In this document: positions 54,668 to 62,165 of the stretch, piece by piece
How the letters are laid out: each line of letters starts with the position of its first letter
Numbering within the stretch: position 1 is the stretch's first letter
NCBI RefSeq assembly: GCF_009498215.1
Contig: NZ_CP043499.1
Span: 434,001 to 498,000 of the forward strand
Length of the DNA: 64,000 nucleotides
Origin: Rhizobium grahamii
GTDB taxonomy: Bacteria > Pseudomonadota > Alphaproteobacteria > Rhizobiales > Rhizobiaceae
Direction of reading: 5' to 3'
Position numbers and translations under genes: made by a program
Notes under the pieces: model-generated
The model's input: only the letters and a program-made list of their open reading frames with translations
Told to the model about the DNA's origin: nothing
Databases searched by the model: none

Positions 54668-56347
54668 ATGACAATCTACGATCAACTGCGCGAACCGCCG
54701 TTCAGTCTCGACGAGACTGCGATCGCCTGGGTGCGTGATATCTATGCGTCGCTCAGCCTCGATGAAAAGGTCGGTCAGCTCTTTACCCTGATCATGATCG
54801 GGACGGATGAAGAGGAGTTCAAGCGCATTGGCGCCTTGCGGCCGGGCGGTGTGACCAGGTTCTTCACGCCAGATCTCGACTTTGAACGACGCGTGATCTC
54901 GGATCTGGTCGAGAGAAGCAAGGTTCCACCGATCATCAGTGCCGACCTGGAAGGAAGCCGTCATTCCTTCGCGTTCGGTACCCCGGTGCTCGGCCAGCTT
55001 GGCCTTGCCGCCGTGGATGACGTGGAAGCGACGGAAAAAAGTTCGGAGATACTGGCGCGTGAAGGCCGGGCGATGGGCGTGCGGTGGTCGTTCACGCCGG
55101 TCATCGACATCAATGCAGCCTTCCGGTCGCCGATCGTCGGAACGCGCTCCTATGGTTCGGATATCGACAAGGTCGAACGCCATGCGGTTGCCCACGTCCG
55201 CGGCCTGCAGAAGAACGGGATAGCTGCTACCGCAAAGCATTGGCCTGGCGAAGGATATGACGACCGCGACCAGCATCTCGTCACTACAGTCAACCCGCTC
55301 TCCATGGAGCAGTGGGAAGAAACGTTCGGGCGGCTCTACAGGCGGCTGATCGGAGAGGGTGTTCTGTCTGTGATGAGCGCCCACATCGCGTTGCCCGCCT
55401 ATATCAGATCGAAGCATCCCGATGCGGCGCTTGAAGCTTTCCGGCCGGCGTCGGTTTCCCGCTTGCTGAACGTCGACCTGTTGCGCAATCAACTCGGGTT
55501 CAATGGCATCATTGTCTCCGATGCCACGCCGATGGGTGGCTTGTCGGCGTGGGGGCATCATACGCAGACGATGCCCGAGATCATTGCCAACGGTTGTGAC
55601 ATGATCCTTTTCAGCGACGCGCCCGAGGAGGATATGGCGGCGGTCAAATCCGGGGTCGAAAGTGGACTGATAACGTCTGAGCGGCTGGAGGAAGCTGTTG
55701 TCAGGGTGCTGGCGCTGAAGGCACACCTGAAGCTCTTTCAGCCTTCAGATGTCCTGCCGGATGCCGCTCAAGCGCGCAGCGTTCTCGCAAATCCCGAAAG
55801 TGTCACGACGTCCAGGGACGTTATCGCGAGGTCGCCAACGTTGGTGAAGGATGTCCACGGCATCTTTCCGCTCGATCCTGCCAAGACGAAACGCGTGTTG
55901 ATGGTGGATGGAGGGATTATCCATCCGCTCATGCCTCAGCCGCTGAAATTCTCGCTGCCGGAGCTTTTGGTTCGAGAGGGATTCGAGGTCACGATCGATC
56001 GACCGGACATTGTCCCAAACCAGGAGGATTTCGATCTTGTGATCTATGCGTTGGGCGACGAGTCGCTTCTCGTGCGAGGCCGGATATTCGTCGACTGGCA
56101 CAAGATGGGCGGCGGCGGCCTGTTCAAGGCCATGTATCGCCCTTGGACGAACATTCCTTCCGTCATGATCTCCTTCGGGCACCCTTATCATCTTTACGAT
56201 GCTCCGCGCGTGCCAGCTTACATCAACGCCTATTCGACGATGGACAGCGTCCAGGAAGCCGTCGTGGATTGCATGCTGGGCCGCAAGCCGTTCCTCGGGA
56301 CGAACCCGGTCGATCCCTTCTGCGGCCTGGAGGACGCTCGATACTGA
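54668..56347 (+). CDS. Glycoside hydrolase family 3 (NagZ/Nag3-like)
   Basis: A 559-residue GH3 protein. The loop KHWPGEGYDDRDQH is the NagZ-type signature with the Asp-His acid/base pair, and the nucleophile Asp is in IIVSDATPMGG. The protein is longer than NagZ (about 340) and close to Cellulomonas fimi Nag3, which acts as a phosphorylase on beta-GlcNAc/Glc. A C-terminal domain follows (about 400-559). There is no signal peptide, so it is cytoplasmic. The ATG follows GGGGGAGGAACTC. Its role may be peptidoglycan or chitooligosaccharide recycling; hydrolase or phosphorylase cannot be decided here. Confidence 0.85.
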   Translation: MTIYDQLREPPFSLDETAIAWVRDIYASLSLDEKVGQLFTLIMIGTDEEEFKRIGALRPGGVTRFFTPDLDFERRVISDLVERSKVPPIISADLEGSRHSFAFGTPVLGQLGLAAVDDVEATEKSSEILAREGRAMGVRWSFTPVIDINAAFRSPIVGTRSYGSDIDKVERHAVAHVRGLQKNGIAATAKHWPGEGYDDRDQHLVTTVNPLSMEQWEETFGRLYRRLIGEGVLSVMSAHIALPAYIRSKHPDAALEAFRPASVSRLLNVDLLRNQLGFNGIIVSDATPMGGLSAWGHHTQTMPEIIANGCDMILFSDAPEEDMAAVKSGVESGLITSERLEEAVVRVLALKAHLKLFQPSDVLPDAAQARSVLANPESVTTSRDVIARSPTLVKDVHGIFPLDPAKTKRVLMVDGGIIHPLMPQPLKFSLPELLVREGFEVTIDRPDIVPNQEDFDLVIYALGDESLLVRGRIFVDWHKMGGGGLFKAMYRPWTNIPSVMISFGHPYHLYDAPRVPAYINAYSTMDSVQEAVVDCMLGRKPFLGTNPVDPFCGLEDARY

Positions 56348-56362
56348 GGACGGCAGTGCGAC

Positions 56363-56743
56363 CTAGGGAAAAGTCTTGACGACCTCATACTTTCCACCTT
56401 CCCAGGCTCGCATTTCGCCATCTTCGCAGCTGTAGTTCTCGTCTGTCTCGGATATCCCGACACCGATGCCATCAACCTCGGGATCGTCGAAAGTGACGAG
56501 AATGTCCGACTGCTTGATCTTGCGCGATCTGAAGTCTCTGAGGATGAACTTGTAGCATCGTAGATCCCGGTCAGAGATCTCGCGCTGAATACGAGCCTCG
56601 GTCTTCTGGTTGATCTCGGAGAGCGGGCGGGTTTCCGCGAACGATTGGTCAGAGAACGCCGCCGACAAAAACACGGTCGATGCCAGCGCCAGAGCGAGCT
56701 TGCTAATCCGAGATCTGTACTTCGAGATTCCGAGGCTGCACAT
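56363..56743 (-). CDS. Secreted hypothetical protein, 126 residues
   Basis: A 126-residue protein with signal peptide (ISKLALALASTVFLSAAFSDQSFA), convergent with the GH3 gene. The mature part has two Cys (DLRCYKF, NYSCEDG) that could form a disulfide, and many charged residues. The ATG at 56743 follows GGGGGATGG; ATG at 56770 would lengthen the signal. I do not recognise the family. Confidence 0.6.
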   Translation of the reverse strand: MCSLGISKYRSRISKLALALASTVFLSAAFSDQSFAETRPLSEINQKTEARIQREISDRDLRCYKFILRDFRSRKIKQSDILVTFDDPEVDGIGVGISETDENYSCEDGEMRAWEGGKYEVVKTFP

Positions 56744-56828
56744 TGCTAACCATCCCCCATGGACGTTCATCAGCGCAGTCTAGAAGAAATCGCAACCTGC
56801 GGCTTGGATCAACCGTTTTTCGTCTCGT

Positions 56829-57767
56829 CTAGGAGGCCGTAGGCGCGGAAAGCTGAGCTTGCCGCCTCGAGATTGCGATAACCCAGTCGCGAAATTCGGA
56901 GCCGTAAGGTTTTTGCAGCGCCGAGCGATCCCAGGCAAGGAAATAGCTCTCGCGGAGCGGCATCCTGATATCGACAGGGATGACCAGCGTCTGCGCTTCC
57001 AGTTCGTCTGAAATCATCGACATCTGTGCAAGTACGATGCCGCGCTTGTTGACGGCAGCGTCGATGGCGCTGCTCGATAGAGTGAATGACAAGCCGGAGG
57101 GTTGGCCTTTCAGTCCGGCTCCGATCTTTGTCGCGAATTCAGCCCAACTGGGGTAGGGCGTGAAATGCCGTTCCCACTCCACGTGCAGTAATGGATAGGA
57201 CAACAAATCCGCGGCCCTCAATTCTCCCTTGCCGAGGAGCGCAGGGGAGCAAGCCGGAACAACCCAATCGCGAAAGAGTTCGGCATAGTGATCATGCTGC
57301 AGGACGTCGGATCCATAGCTGACACGGAAATCGACTTCGTCGAAGCCCATCCTCGGCTCCCTGTCGCGTCCGGTCACGCGCACATGCGCATCGGGATGCA
57401 GCGCCTGCCAGTCAAAAATGCGTCTGCCGATCCATTTGTTGACGACCGAAGACAGGGCGCTGAGCACCAGCGCATTCTCGTTACGTGCCCGTTCCAGCAC
57501 CTGCTGGGCAAGAGCGAACTGCTCGAAGCCTTTCGAGATCTCGCGGTGGTACAGCCTTCCCCATTGCGTCAGCTCGACCGTTCTGCCACTGCGTTCGACA
57601 AGGGTAATGCCGAGAAAACTCTCGATCTTGCGGATTTGCTGACTGATGGCGCCCGGAGAAACGTTGAGTTCGGCCGCCGCCGCCATAACGCTTCCGCAGC
57701 GGCCCACGGCCTCGAATGCCTGCAGGCCCTTGAGCGGAATTCCACGAAATACCTGTTCGTCGCTCAA
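56829..57767 (-). CDS. LysR-family transcriptional regulator (GcvA-like)
   Basis: A 312-residue LysR regulator. The N-terminal HTH (PLKGLQAFEAVGRCGSVMAAAAELNVSPGAISQQI) and effector domain (about 95-300) are complete. The LTQWGRLYHREISKGFEQF segment is of the GcvA branch. It is on the same strand as the HutC-type gene, 18 bp downstream, so both may be one operon. It probably helps control the divergent amino acid importer, or an unlinked target. The effector is unknown. Confidence 0.87.
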   Translation of the reverse strand: MSDEQVFRGIPLKGLQAFEAVGRCGSVMAAAAELNVSPGAISQQIRKIESFLGITLVERSGRTVELTQWGRLYHREISKGFEQFALAQQVLERARNENALVLSALSSVVNKWIGRRIFDWQALHPDAHVRVTGRDREPRMGFDEVDFRVSYGSDVLQHDHYAELFRDWVVPACSPALLGKGELRAADLLSYPLLHVEWERHFTPYPSWAEFATKIGAGLKGQPSGLSFTLSSSAIDAAVNKRGIVLAQMSMISDELEAQTLVIPVDIRMPLRESYFLAWDRSALQKPYGSEFRDWVIAISRRQAQLSAPTAS

Positions 57768-57785
57768 CGCGTTTCCCCGCTATGG

Positions 57786-58505
57786 TTACTGACGCAACGC
57801 ACTCTCGGTTGGATGAAAGATTCCGGCAAACTGGAAGCGATCGCCGGGATGGGTGATCTCGACATATGTCACCATGCGATCATTCTGCCACGTTTGGCGT
57901 ATGAGGTTGAGGCATGGATCGCCGCGATCGATCTTGAGAATGCGCGCCGTTGCCGCGTCGGCGGAGACGGCGCGTATCACATGTTTCGCCTTCGACCAGG
58001 GGACCTGCGACAACAGCCATTTCGCCGGCGGCGCACCAACGAAGCTCTCGGTCCTGGCAAGAGGCACGGTATCGAGAAGGATGATCCGGCGTTCCACCGC
58101 GGTTGGTTTTCCGTCGACGATATGCAGGCAGTGAATTCTGAGAATCTCGACGCCTGCTATGCTGTTCAGCTGGGCCGCTTCGACCGGCCCCAACGTCTCG
58201 ATCTTGCGCGTCAGTATTTCATGGCGATGCTCGTAGCCTGCCAGCGTGGCGGCCGTACCGATGTCCTGAATGTCCATGACGGTCCGGTTGATCTGTGGCG
58301 CCGCGACGAACGATCCTGTCTTGCGCTTGCGAACCACCAGCCCCCGTTCGACGAGCGCCGTCAGCGCCTTGCTCACGGTCATGCGCGAGCAGCCATAATC
58401 GTTGACGAGATCGTGCTCCCTCGGGATGCGATCTCCCGGGCGCCAGTCTCCGCTCAGTATCTTCGCTTCGATGTCTTTGAATATCCTGATATAGATTGGT
58501 TCCAA
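57786..58505 (-). CDS. GntR/HutC-type transcriptional regulator
   Basis: A HutC-like regulator of about 239 residues from TTG at 58505; an ATG at 58583 would give 265 residues with a non-family N-terminus. The winged helix is PIYIRIFKDIEAKILSGDWRPGDRIPREHDL, then NDYGCSRMTVSKALTALVERGL. The UTRA ligand domain follows (ETLGPVEAAQLN, then VERRIILLDTVPLA). HutC proteins often sense urocanate, and UTRA domains sense other small acids and sugars. It is divergent from the polar amino acid ABC operon, its likely target. The start is uncertain. Confidence 0.82.
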   Translation of the reverse strand: MEPIYIRIFKDIEAKILSGDWRPGDRIPREHDLVNDYGCSRMTVSKALTALVERGLVVRKRKTGSFVAAPQINRTVMDIQDIGTAATLAGYEHRHEILTRKIETLGPVEAAQLNSIAGVEILRIHCLHIVDGKPTAVERRIILLDTVPLARTESFVGAPPAKWLLSQVPWSKAKHVIRAVSADAATARILKIDRGDPCLNLIRQTWQNDRMVTYVEITHPGDRFQFAGIFHPTESALRQ

Positions 58506-58601
58506 GACGCGACACCCGTTTACCGCTGCACGTAAAACGACGCAAAGACCAAGCCTGCGCCTGAAAGTAGATGTTCGGCACAAAAATTGCTTTCGTCGAC
58601 T

Positions 58602-58649
58602 TTGACGTTGACACCTTAGGCCAGCCTATATCTATTTGTATAGTCAAAA
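58602..58649 (+). promoter_or_regulatory. Promoter region of the amino acid ABC operon
   Basis: TTGACA (58608-58613) and TCTATT (58631-58636), 17 bp apart, are a possible -35/-10. TTTGTATAGTCAAA (58636-58649) has TTTG/CAAA arms and could be a GntR-type operator near the transcription start. An overlapping TTGACG is at 58602. Assignment is tentative. Confidence 0.4.
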
Positions 58650-58735
58650 GCGGGTCAAAGAAGCCTGCAACACGGGACTGAAATCGGGAACTCGAACGCA
58701 TCCTGCCGGATGCGAAAACTGGAGAGATGACAATC

Positions 58736-59563
58736 ATGATCGCACGTTCACTGCTCAAGGGCCTCGTCGGCGCCGCATTTTTGGTCGGTGCGACCCTGTC
58801 GGCGCATGCGGCCGATACGCTTGCCGCTGTAAAGGCGGCCGGTACGCTGAAAGTCGGCACCGAAACCGCCTTCGCGCCGTTTGATTTTATCGATGCCGGC
58901 GAGCATGCTGGCCTGAACGTTGATCTTTTTGCGGAAATCGGCAAGGAGCTCGGCGTCAAGATCGAGTGGGTGGCGCTTCCTTGGGACGGCGTATTCCCGG
59001 CACTCGAGGCCGGAAAATTCGACGTGGTTGCTGGTCCAGCCACGATCACCAAGAAGCGCATGGAGCGCTACCGTTTCACGCCGCCGATCGCCGAAGCCAC
59101 GATCGCCATCCTGAAGAAGGCCGGCGATACCACGATCTCCAAGCCGGAAGACATTGCCGGCAAGACGATCGGTGTCGGCAAGGCGACGTCGCAGCTCGAT
59201 CAGCTGAAGGAATTTGCGGCAACGCTGCCGTCTAAGGTTGATGTTCGCGAGTATCCCGCCTTCACCGAATCTTACGCTGACCTTGCTGCCGGCCGTATCG
59301 CTGGTGTTGCGAACTCGCTGCCGAACATCGCTTTCGTCGCCAAGCAGCGTGAGGGCACGTTCGAGGTCGTCCTGCCGCCTTTCGGCAAGAAGTCCTATTT
59401 CGGCTTCATCGGCCTGAAGGATGCCGATCATGCGCCGCTGATGGACGCCATCGATGCCGCTCTGCTGAAGATCAAGGCTGATGGTCGCATGGCCGAACTC
59501 CAGAAGAAGTGGTTCGGCGCCACCTTCGATACGCCGGATGCCGTCAAGGACCCTGCGTTCTGA
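58736..59563 (+). CDS. Polar amino acid ABC transporter, binding protein (SBP family 3)
   Basis: A 275-residue SBP with signal peptide (MIARSLLKGLVGAAFLVGATLSAHAA). The ATG at 58736 is well spaced after GGAGAG; ATG at 58727 touches it. The mature part starts DTLAAVKAAGTLKVGTETAFAPFDF, followed by EHAGLNVDLFAEIGKELGV and the family pattern FDVVAGPATITKKRMERYRF. It captures a polar amino acid or related compound in the periplasm for the two permeases that follow. HutC-type control hints at histidine or a relative. Confidence 0.88.
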   Translation: MIARSLLKGLVGAAFLVGATLSAHAADTLAAVKAAGTLKVGTETAFAPFDFIDAGEHAGLNVDLFAEIGKELGVKIEWVALPWDGVFPALEAGKFDVVAGPATITKKRMERYRFTPPIAEATIAILKKAGDTTISKPEDIAGKTIGVGKATSQLDQLKEFAATLPSKVDVREYPAFTESYADLAAGRIAGVANSLPNIAFVAKQREGTFEVVLPPFGKKSYFGFIGLKDADHAPLMDAIDAALLKIKADGRMAELQKKWFGATFDTPDAVKDPAF

Positions 59564-59577
59564 TAACAGGCCGATCG

Positions 59578-59606
59578 GTGATTGCGCCCCACCGGGGCGC
59601 AATCAC
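59578..59606 (+). promoter_or_regulatory. Strong hairpin between binding-protein and permease genes
   Basis: GTGATTGCGCCCC (59578-59590) and GGGGCGCAATCAC (59594-59606) are perfect 13-bp arms around ACC. No T run follows. It is expected to protect the binding-protein mRNA or give partial read-through into the permease genes. Confidence 0.65.
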
Positions 59607-59644
59607 AGGCGCCATTATGACAGCCAGGCGGACGAAAGCCGGAC

Positions 59645-60286
59645 ATGTCCATTAAACTCTTTGAACTGCTTCTCTACGCGTCGATTTACACCGTAGCGAT
59701 CAGCGTTGTTTCCATTTTGATCGGTTTCGCCATCGCGATCCTGCTATCGGGCATGCTTCTCTCCAAGAAGCGGCTGTTCATTACCCCTGCACAGATATTC
59801 ATCAGCTTCTTCCGCGGCGTGCCTCTGCTTGTGCAGTTGCTGCTGATCTACAATATGCTGCCGGCGATCGGATTGAATGTCCCGAGCATCGTTGCGGCAA
59901 TCGTCGGCCTTTCGCTTTGCACGGCCGCCTACCAGGCGGAAAACATGCGCGGTGGCTTTGCCAGCGTGCCGGTCGGTCTGATCGAGTCGGCGGAGATGGT
60001 GGGCCTGACGCCTGGCCAGATCTTTCGACGCATCAAGGCGCCGATTGCCTTGCGCCTCACCTTTCCGGCCCTCGTCAACGAAGCTATTCTAATTCTCAAG
60101 GCGTCGTCGCTCGTGTCAGTCGTCGGTGTCATTGAGCTGACCCGAATGGCGCAAGACCTTGCCGGCAGCACCTTCCTGCCGCTGCAGATATTCGCCGCCG
60201 CCGGTCTCATCTATCTCGTGATTAACTGGATCGTCGCACTTGCCGGGGATTTCATCGAGCGCTCCTTGCCGGGAGTGCCGCGATGA
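59645..60286 (+). CDS. Amino acid ABC transporter permease (HisM/GlnP type)
   Basis: A 213-residue inner-membrane permease with five helices. The first is YTVAISVVSILIGFAIAILLSGML. It has the typical ISFFRGVPLLVQLLLIYNMLP, YQAENMRGG and coupling-loop sequence (SAEMVGLTPGQIFRRIKAPIALRLTFPALVNE). It forms the channel with the next gene, overlapping by ATGA. Its start lies about 40 bp after the intergenic hairpin. Confidence 0.88.
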   Translation: MSIKLFELLLYASIYTVAISVVSILIGFAIAILLSGMLLSKKRLFITPAQIFISFFRGVPLLVQLLLIYNMLPAIGLNVPSIVAAIVGLSLCTAAYQAENMRGGFASVPVGLIESAEMVGLTPGQIFRRIKAPIALRLTFPALVNEAILILKASSLVSVVGVIELTRMAQDLAGSTFLPLQIFAAAGLIYLVINWIVALAGDFIERSLPGVPR

Positions 60287-60951
60287 CCTTCGATATCAAC
60301 GTCATTCGCGACCAGTTGCCGGCGATCGCAAGCGGTGCCGGCGTCACCGTTCTCATTTGGGTCGTAGGCACCATTGCTGCCGCCGTCATCGGCTTCTTCG
60401 TCGCCGTAGGCCGTCGGTTCGGCGGTTTCTTACTGGACAAAGTCCTCGGCTTCATCGTCGCCGTCCTGCGCGGTACGCCGTTCCTGATCCAGATCTTTCT
60501 GGTCTACTACGGCGGCCCCTTCATCGGATTGAATCTTGATCCGTTGCCGGCAGGTCTCATCGGCATTTCCATCTATGGGGCGGCCTACTACAGCGAGATC
60601 TTCCGCTCCGGCTTTCTGGCGGTGCCCAAGGGCCATATCGAGGCAGGAGAATGCGTCGGGCTCACCCAGAGCCAGATCATCAGGCGCATCCTTTTGCCAG
60701 AGATGACGATGCTTGTGCTGCCGCCGTCGTTGAATATGGCTGTCCTGCTGATGAAGGAAACAGCGGTTCTTTCAATCATCACGGTGCCGGAGCTGACGGC
60801 AACGTTGAGTGCCATCGGCGCGCAGCAGTATGCCTTCGTAGAGGCACTTACGGTCCTGGCGCTCTTTTATTGGATCCTTGTCGAGATCACCGGCCGTCTT
60901 GGCCACCTCGTCGAAACGAAACTCACCAGATTCAGGTTTTTCAACGCATGA
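60283..60951 (+). CDS. Amino acid ABC transporter permease (HisQ/GlnP type)
   Basis: A 222-residue permease of the same family. Motifs are FIVAVLRGTPFLIQIFLVYYG, GAAYYSEIFRSGFLAVPKGHIEAGECVGL and ILLPEMTMLVLPPSLN. It overlaps the previous permease gene by ATGA and the ATPase gene by ATGA, so the three are translationally coupled. Together with the previous product it makes the membrane channel. Confidence 0.88.
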   Translation: MTFDINVIRDQLPAIASGAGVTVLIWVVGTIAAAVIGFFVAVGRRFGGFLLDKVLGFIVAVLRGTPFLIQIFLVYYGGPFIGLNLDPLPAGLIGISIYGAAYYSEIFRSGFLAVPKGHIEAGECVGLTQSQIIRRILLPEMTMLVLPPSLNMAVLLMKETAVLSIITVPELTATLSAIGAQQYAFVEALTVLALFYWILVEITGRLGHLVETKLTRFRFFNA

Positions 60952-61738
60952 GCCTTCCCGCGATCGCAGTCAAAAATCTCGTCAAGCGGTTCGGAGAAAC
61001 CACCGTCCTGCAGGACGTCGGTCTTGATATTCCGCAGGGTCAGGTGTCGTGCCTGATCGGCCCATCCGGCTCGGGAAGAGCACGCTTCTGCGCTGCATGG
61101 CCTTTCTGGAAGAGGCAACATCGGGCACGATCACAGTCAATGGCGAAGTTCTTGGCTTCACGGAGAACGCCCAAGGGGTGCGCGAGCGTATTTCCCCCGC
61201 CGCCAATCGTGCGATCCGTGCGCAGATCGGCATGGTGTTCCAGCAGTTCAATCTATGGCCTCACATGACGGCGCTCGGCAACGTCAGTGAAGCCCTGAAG
61301 ACCGTTCACAAGATGAACCGCAAGGAGGCCGAGGAGCGTGCCATGGCGCAACTCGTCAAGGTTGGCCTCGAAGCGCGGGCAGGGCACTATCCTTCGCAAC
61401 TCTCCGGCGGTCAGCAGCAGCGTGTCGCGATCGCTCGTGCGCTCGCCTTGAAGCCGAAGATCATGCTCTTCGACGAACCGACATCCTCGCTCGACCCCGA
61501 ACTGACAGGCGAAGTGCTCAACGTCATGCGCGACCTCGCGAAGGAAGGCATGACCATGGTGGTTGTGTCACACGAGATTGGCTTTGCGGCCACGGTCGGG
61601 CAGCAGATTGCTTTTCTTGATCACGGCAAGATTCTCTTCACCGGTCCGCCGCAGGAGGTCTTCAAGAAGCCGCGTCATCCGCGTCTCGAGCAGTTTCTTG
61701 ATACCTATCTCGACCGAGGCGCTTCGATGCTGCTTTGA
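60948..61738 (+). pseudogene. Amino acid ABC transporter ATPase, frameshifted in Walker A
   Basis: The first frame begins MSLPAIAVKNLVKRFGETTVLQ and ends its family match at GPSGSG. The second frame resumes at KSTLLRCMAFLEEATSG and continues to the normal C-terminus with LSGGQQQRVAIARALA and FDEPTSSLDPE. One base is missing in TCGGGAAGAGC at 61073-61075, in the middle of the Walker A motif, where GGG should be GGGG or GGGC. Restored, it is a 263-residue HisP/GlnQ-type ATPase. If the deletion is real, the whole operon is inactive; if a read error, it is intact. Confidence 0.85.
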
Positions 61739-61780
61739 CGATCTGGCGCAATGCGCCAGGTCTCCGATCCAAGGTGAAGC

Positions 61781-62125
61781 TCAGGTGTTTGTCACGCGCT
61801 TGGTGCAAAGCGCCACCGTTTCATCCTCAAGGCAGACAAAAGTGGCGCCGCCATTCTCGAAGGCTAGCCGTAACTGCGCTTCCGTGGCACGGTGCACTTC
61901 GTGGCGTCGGCTGCCCTCGTAATCCTTGATCGTACTGCGCGACACACCCGAGCGATCGGCGAGGTCCGTTTGGGTCCAATCGAGGAGGCCTCGCGCTGCG
62001 CGACAAAGTGCCGGTGTCAGAATCTTCGAATTGTTCGCGTGACCCATTGCGCAAAGCTGCCCATATTGGTTACTATCTTTCATATAAGGCAATTCTCGCC
62101 GAAAGACCAGCGGTTGATTCTGCAT
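61781..62125 (-). CDS. XRE-like helix-turn-helix protein
   Basis: A small DNA-binding protein with HTH sequence ALCRAARGLLDWTQTDLADRSGVSRSTIKDYEGSRR. The start is uncertain: ATGs at 62125, 62083 and 62047 give 114, 100 and 88 residues, and no ribosome site is strong. Family members of this type are typically 75-100 residues. It is divergent from phaA by about 40-120 bp, and so might regulate it. Ligand and targets are unknown. Confidence 0.65.
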   Translation of the reverse strand: MQNQPLVFRRELPYMKDSNQYGQLCAMGHANNSKILTPALCRAARGLLDWTQTDLADRSGVSRSTIKDYEGSRRHEVHRATEAQLRLAFENGGATFVCLEDETVALCTKRVTNT

Positions 62126-62165
62126 CTGATGGTGGATTTGGCGGAGACAAAAGCGAAGGAATAAG

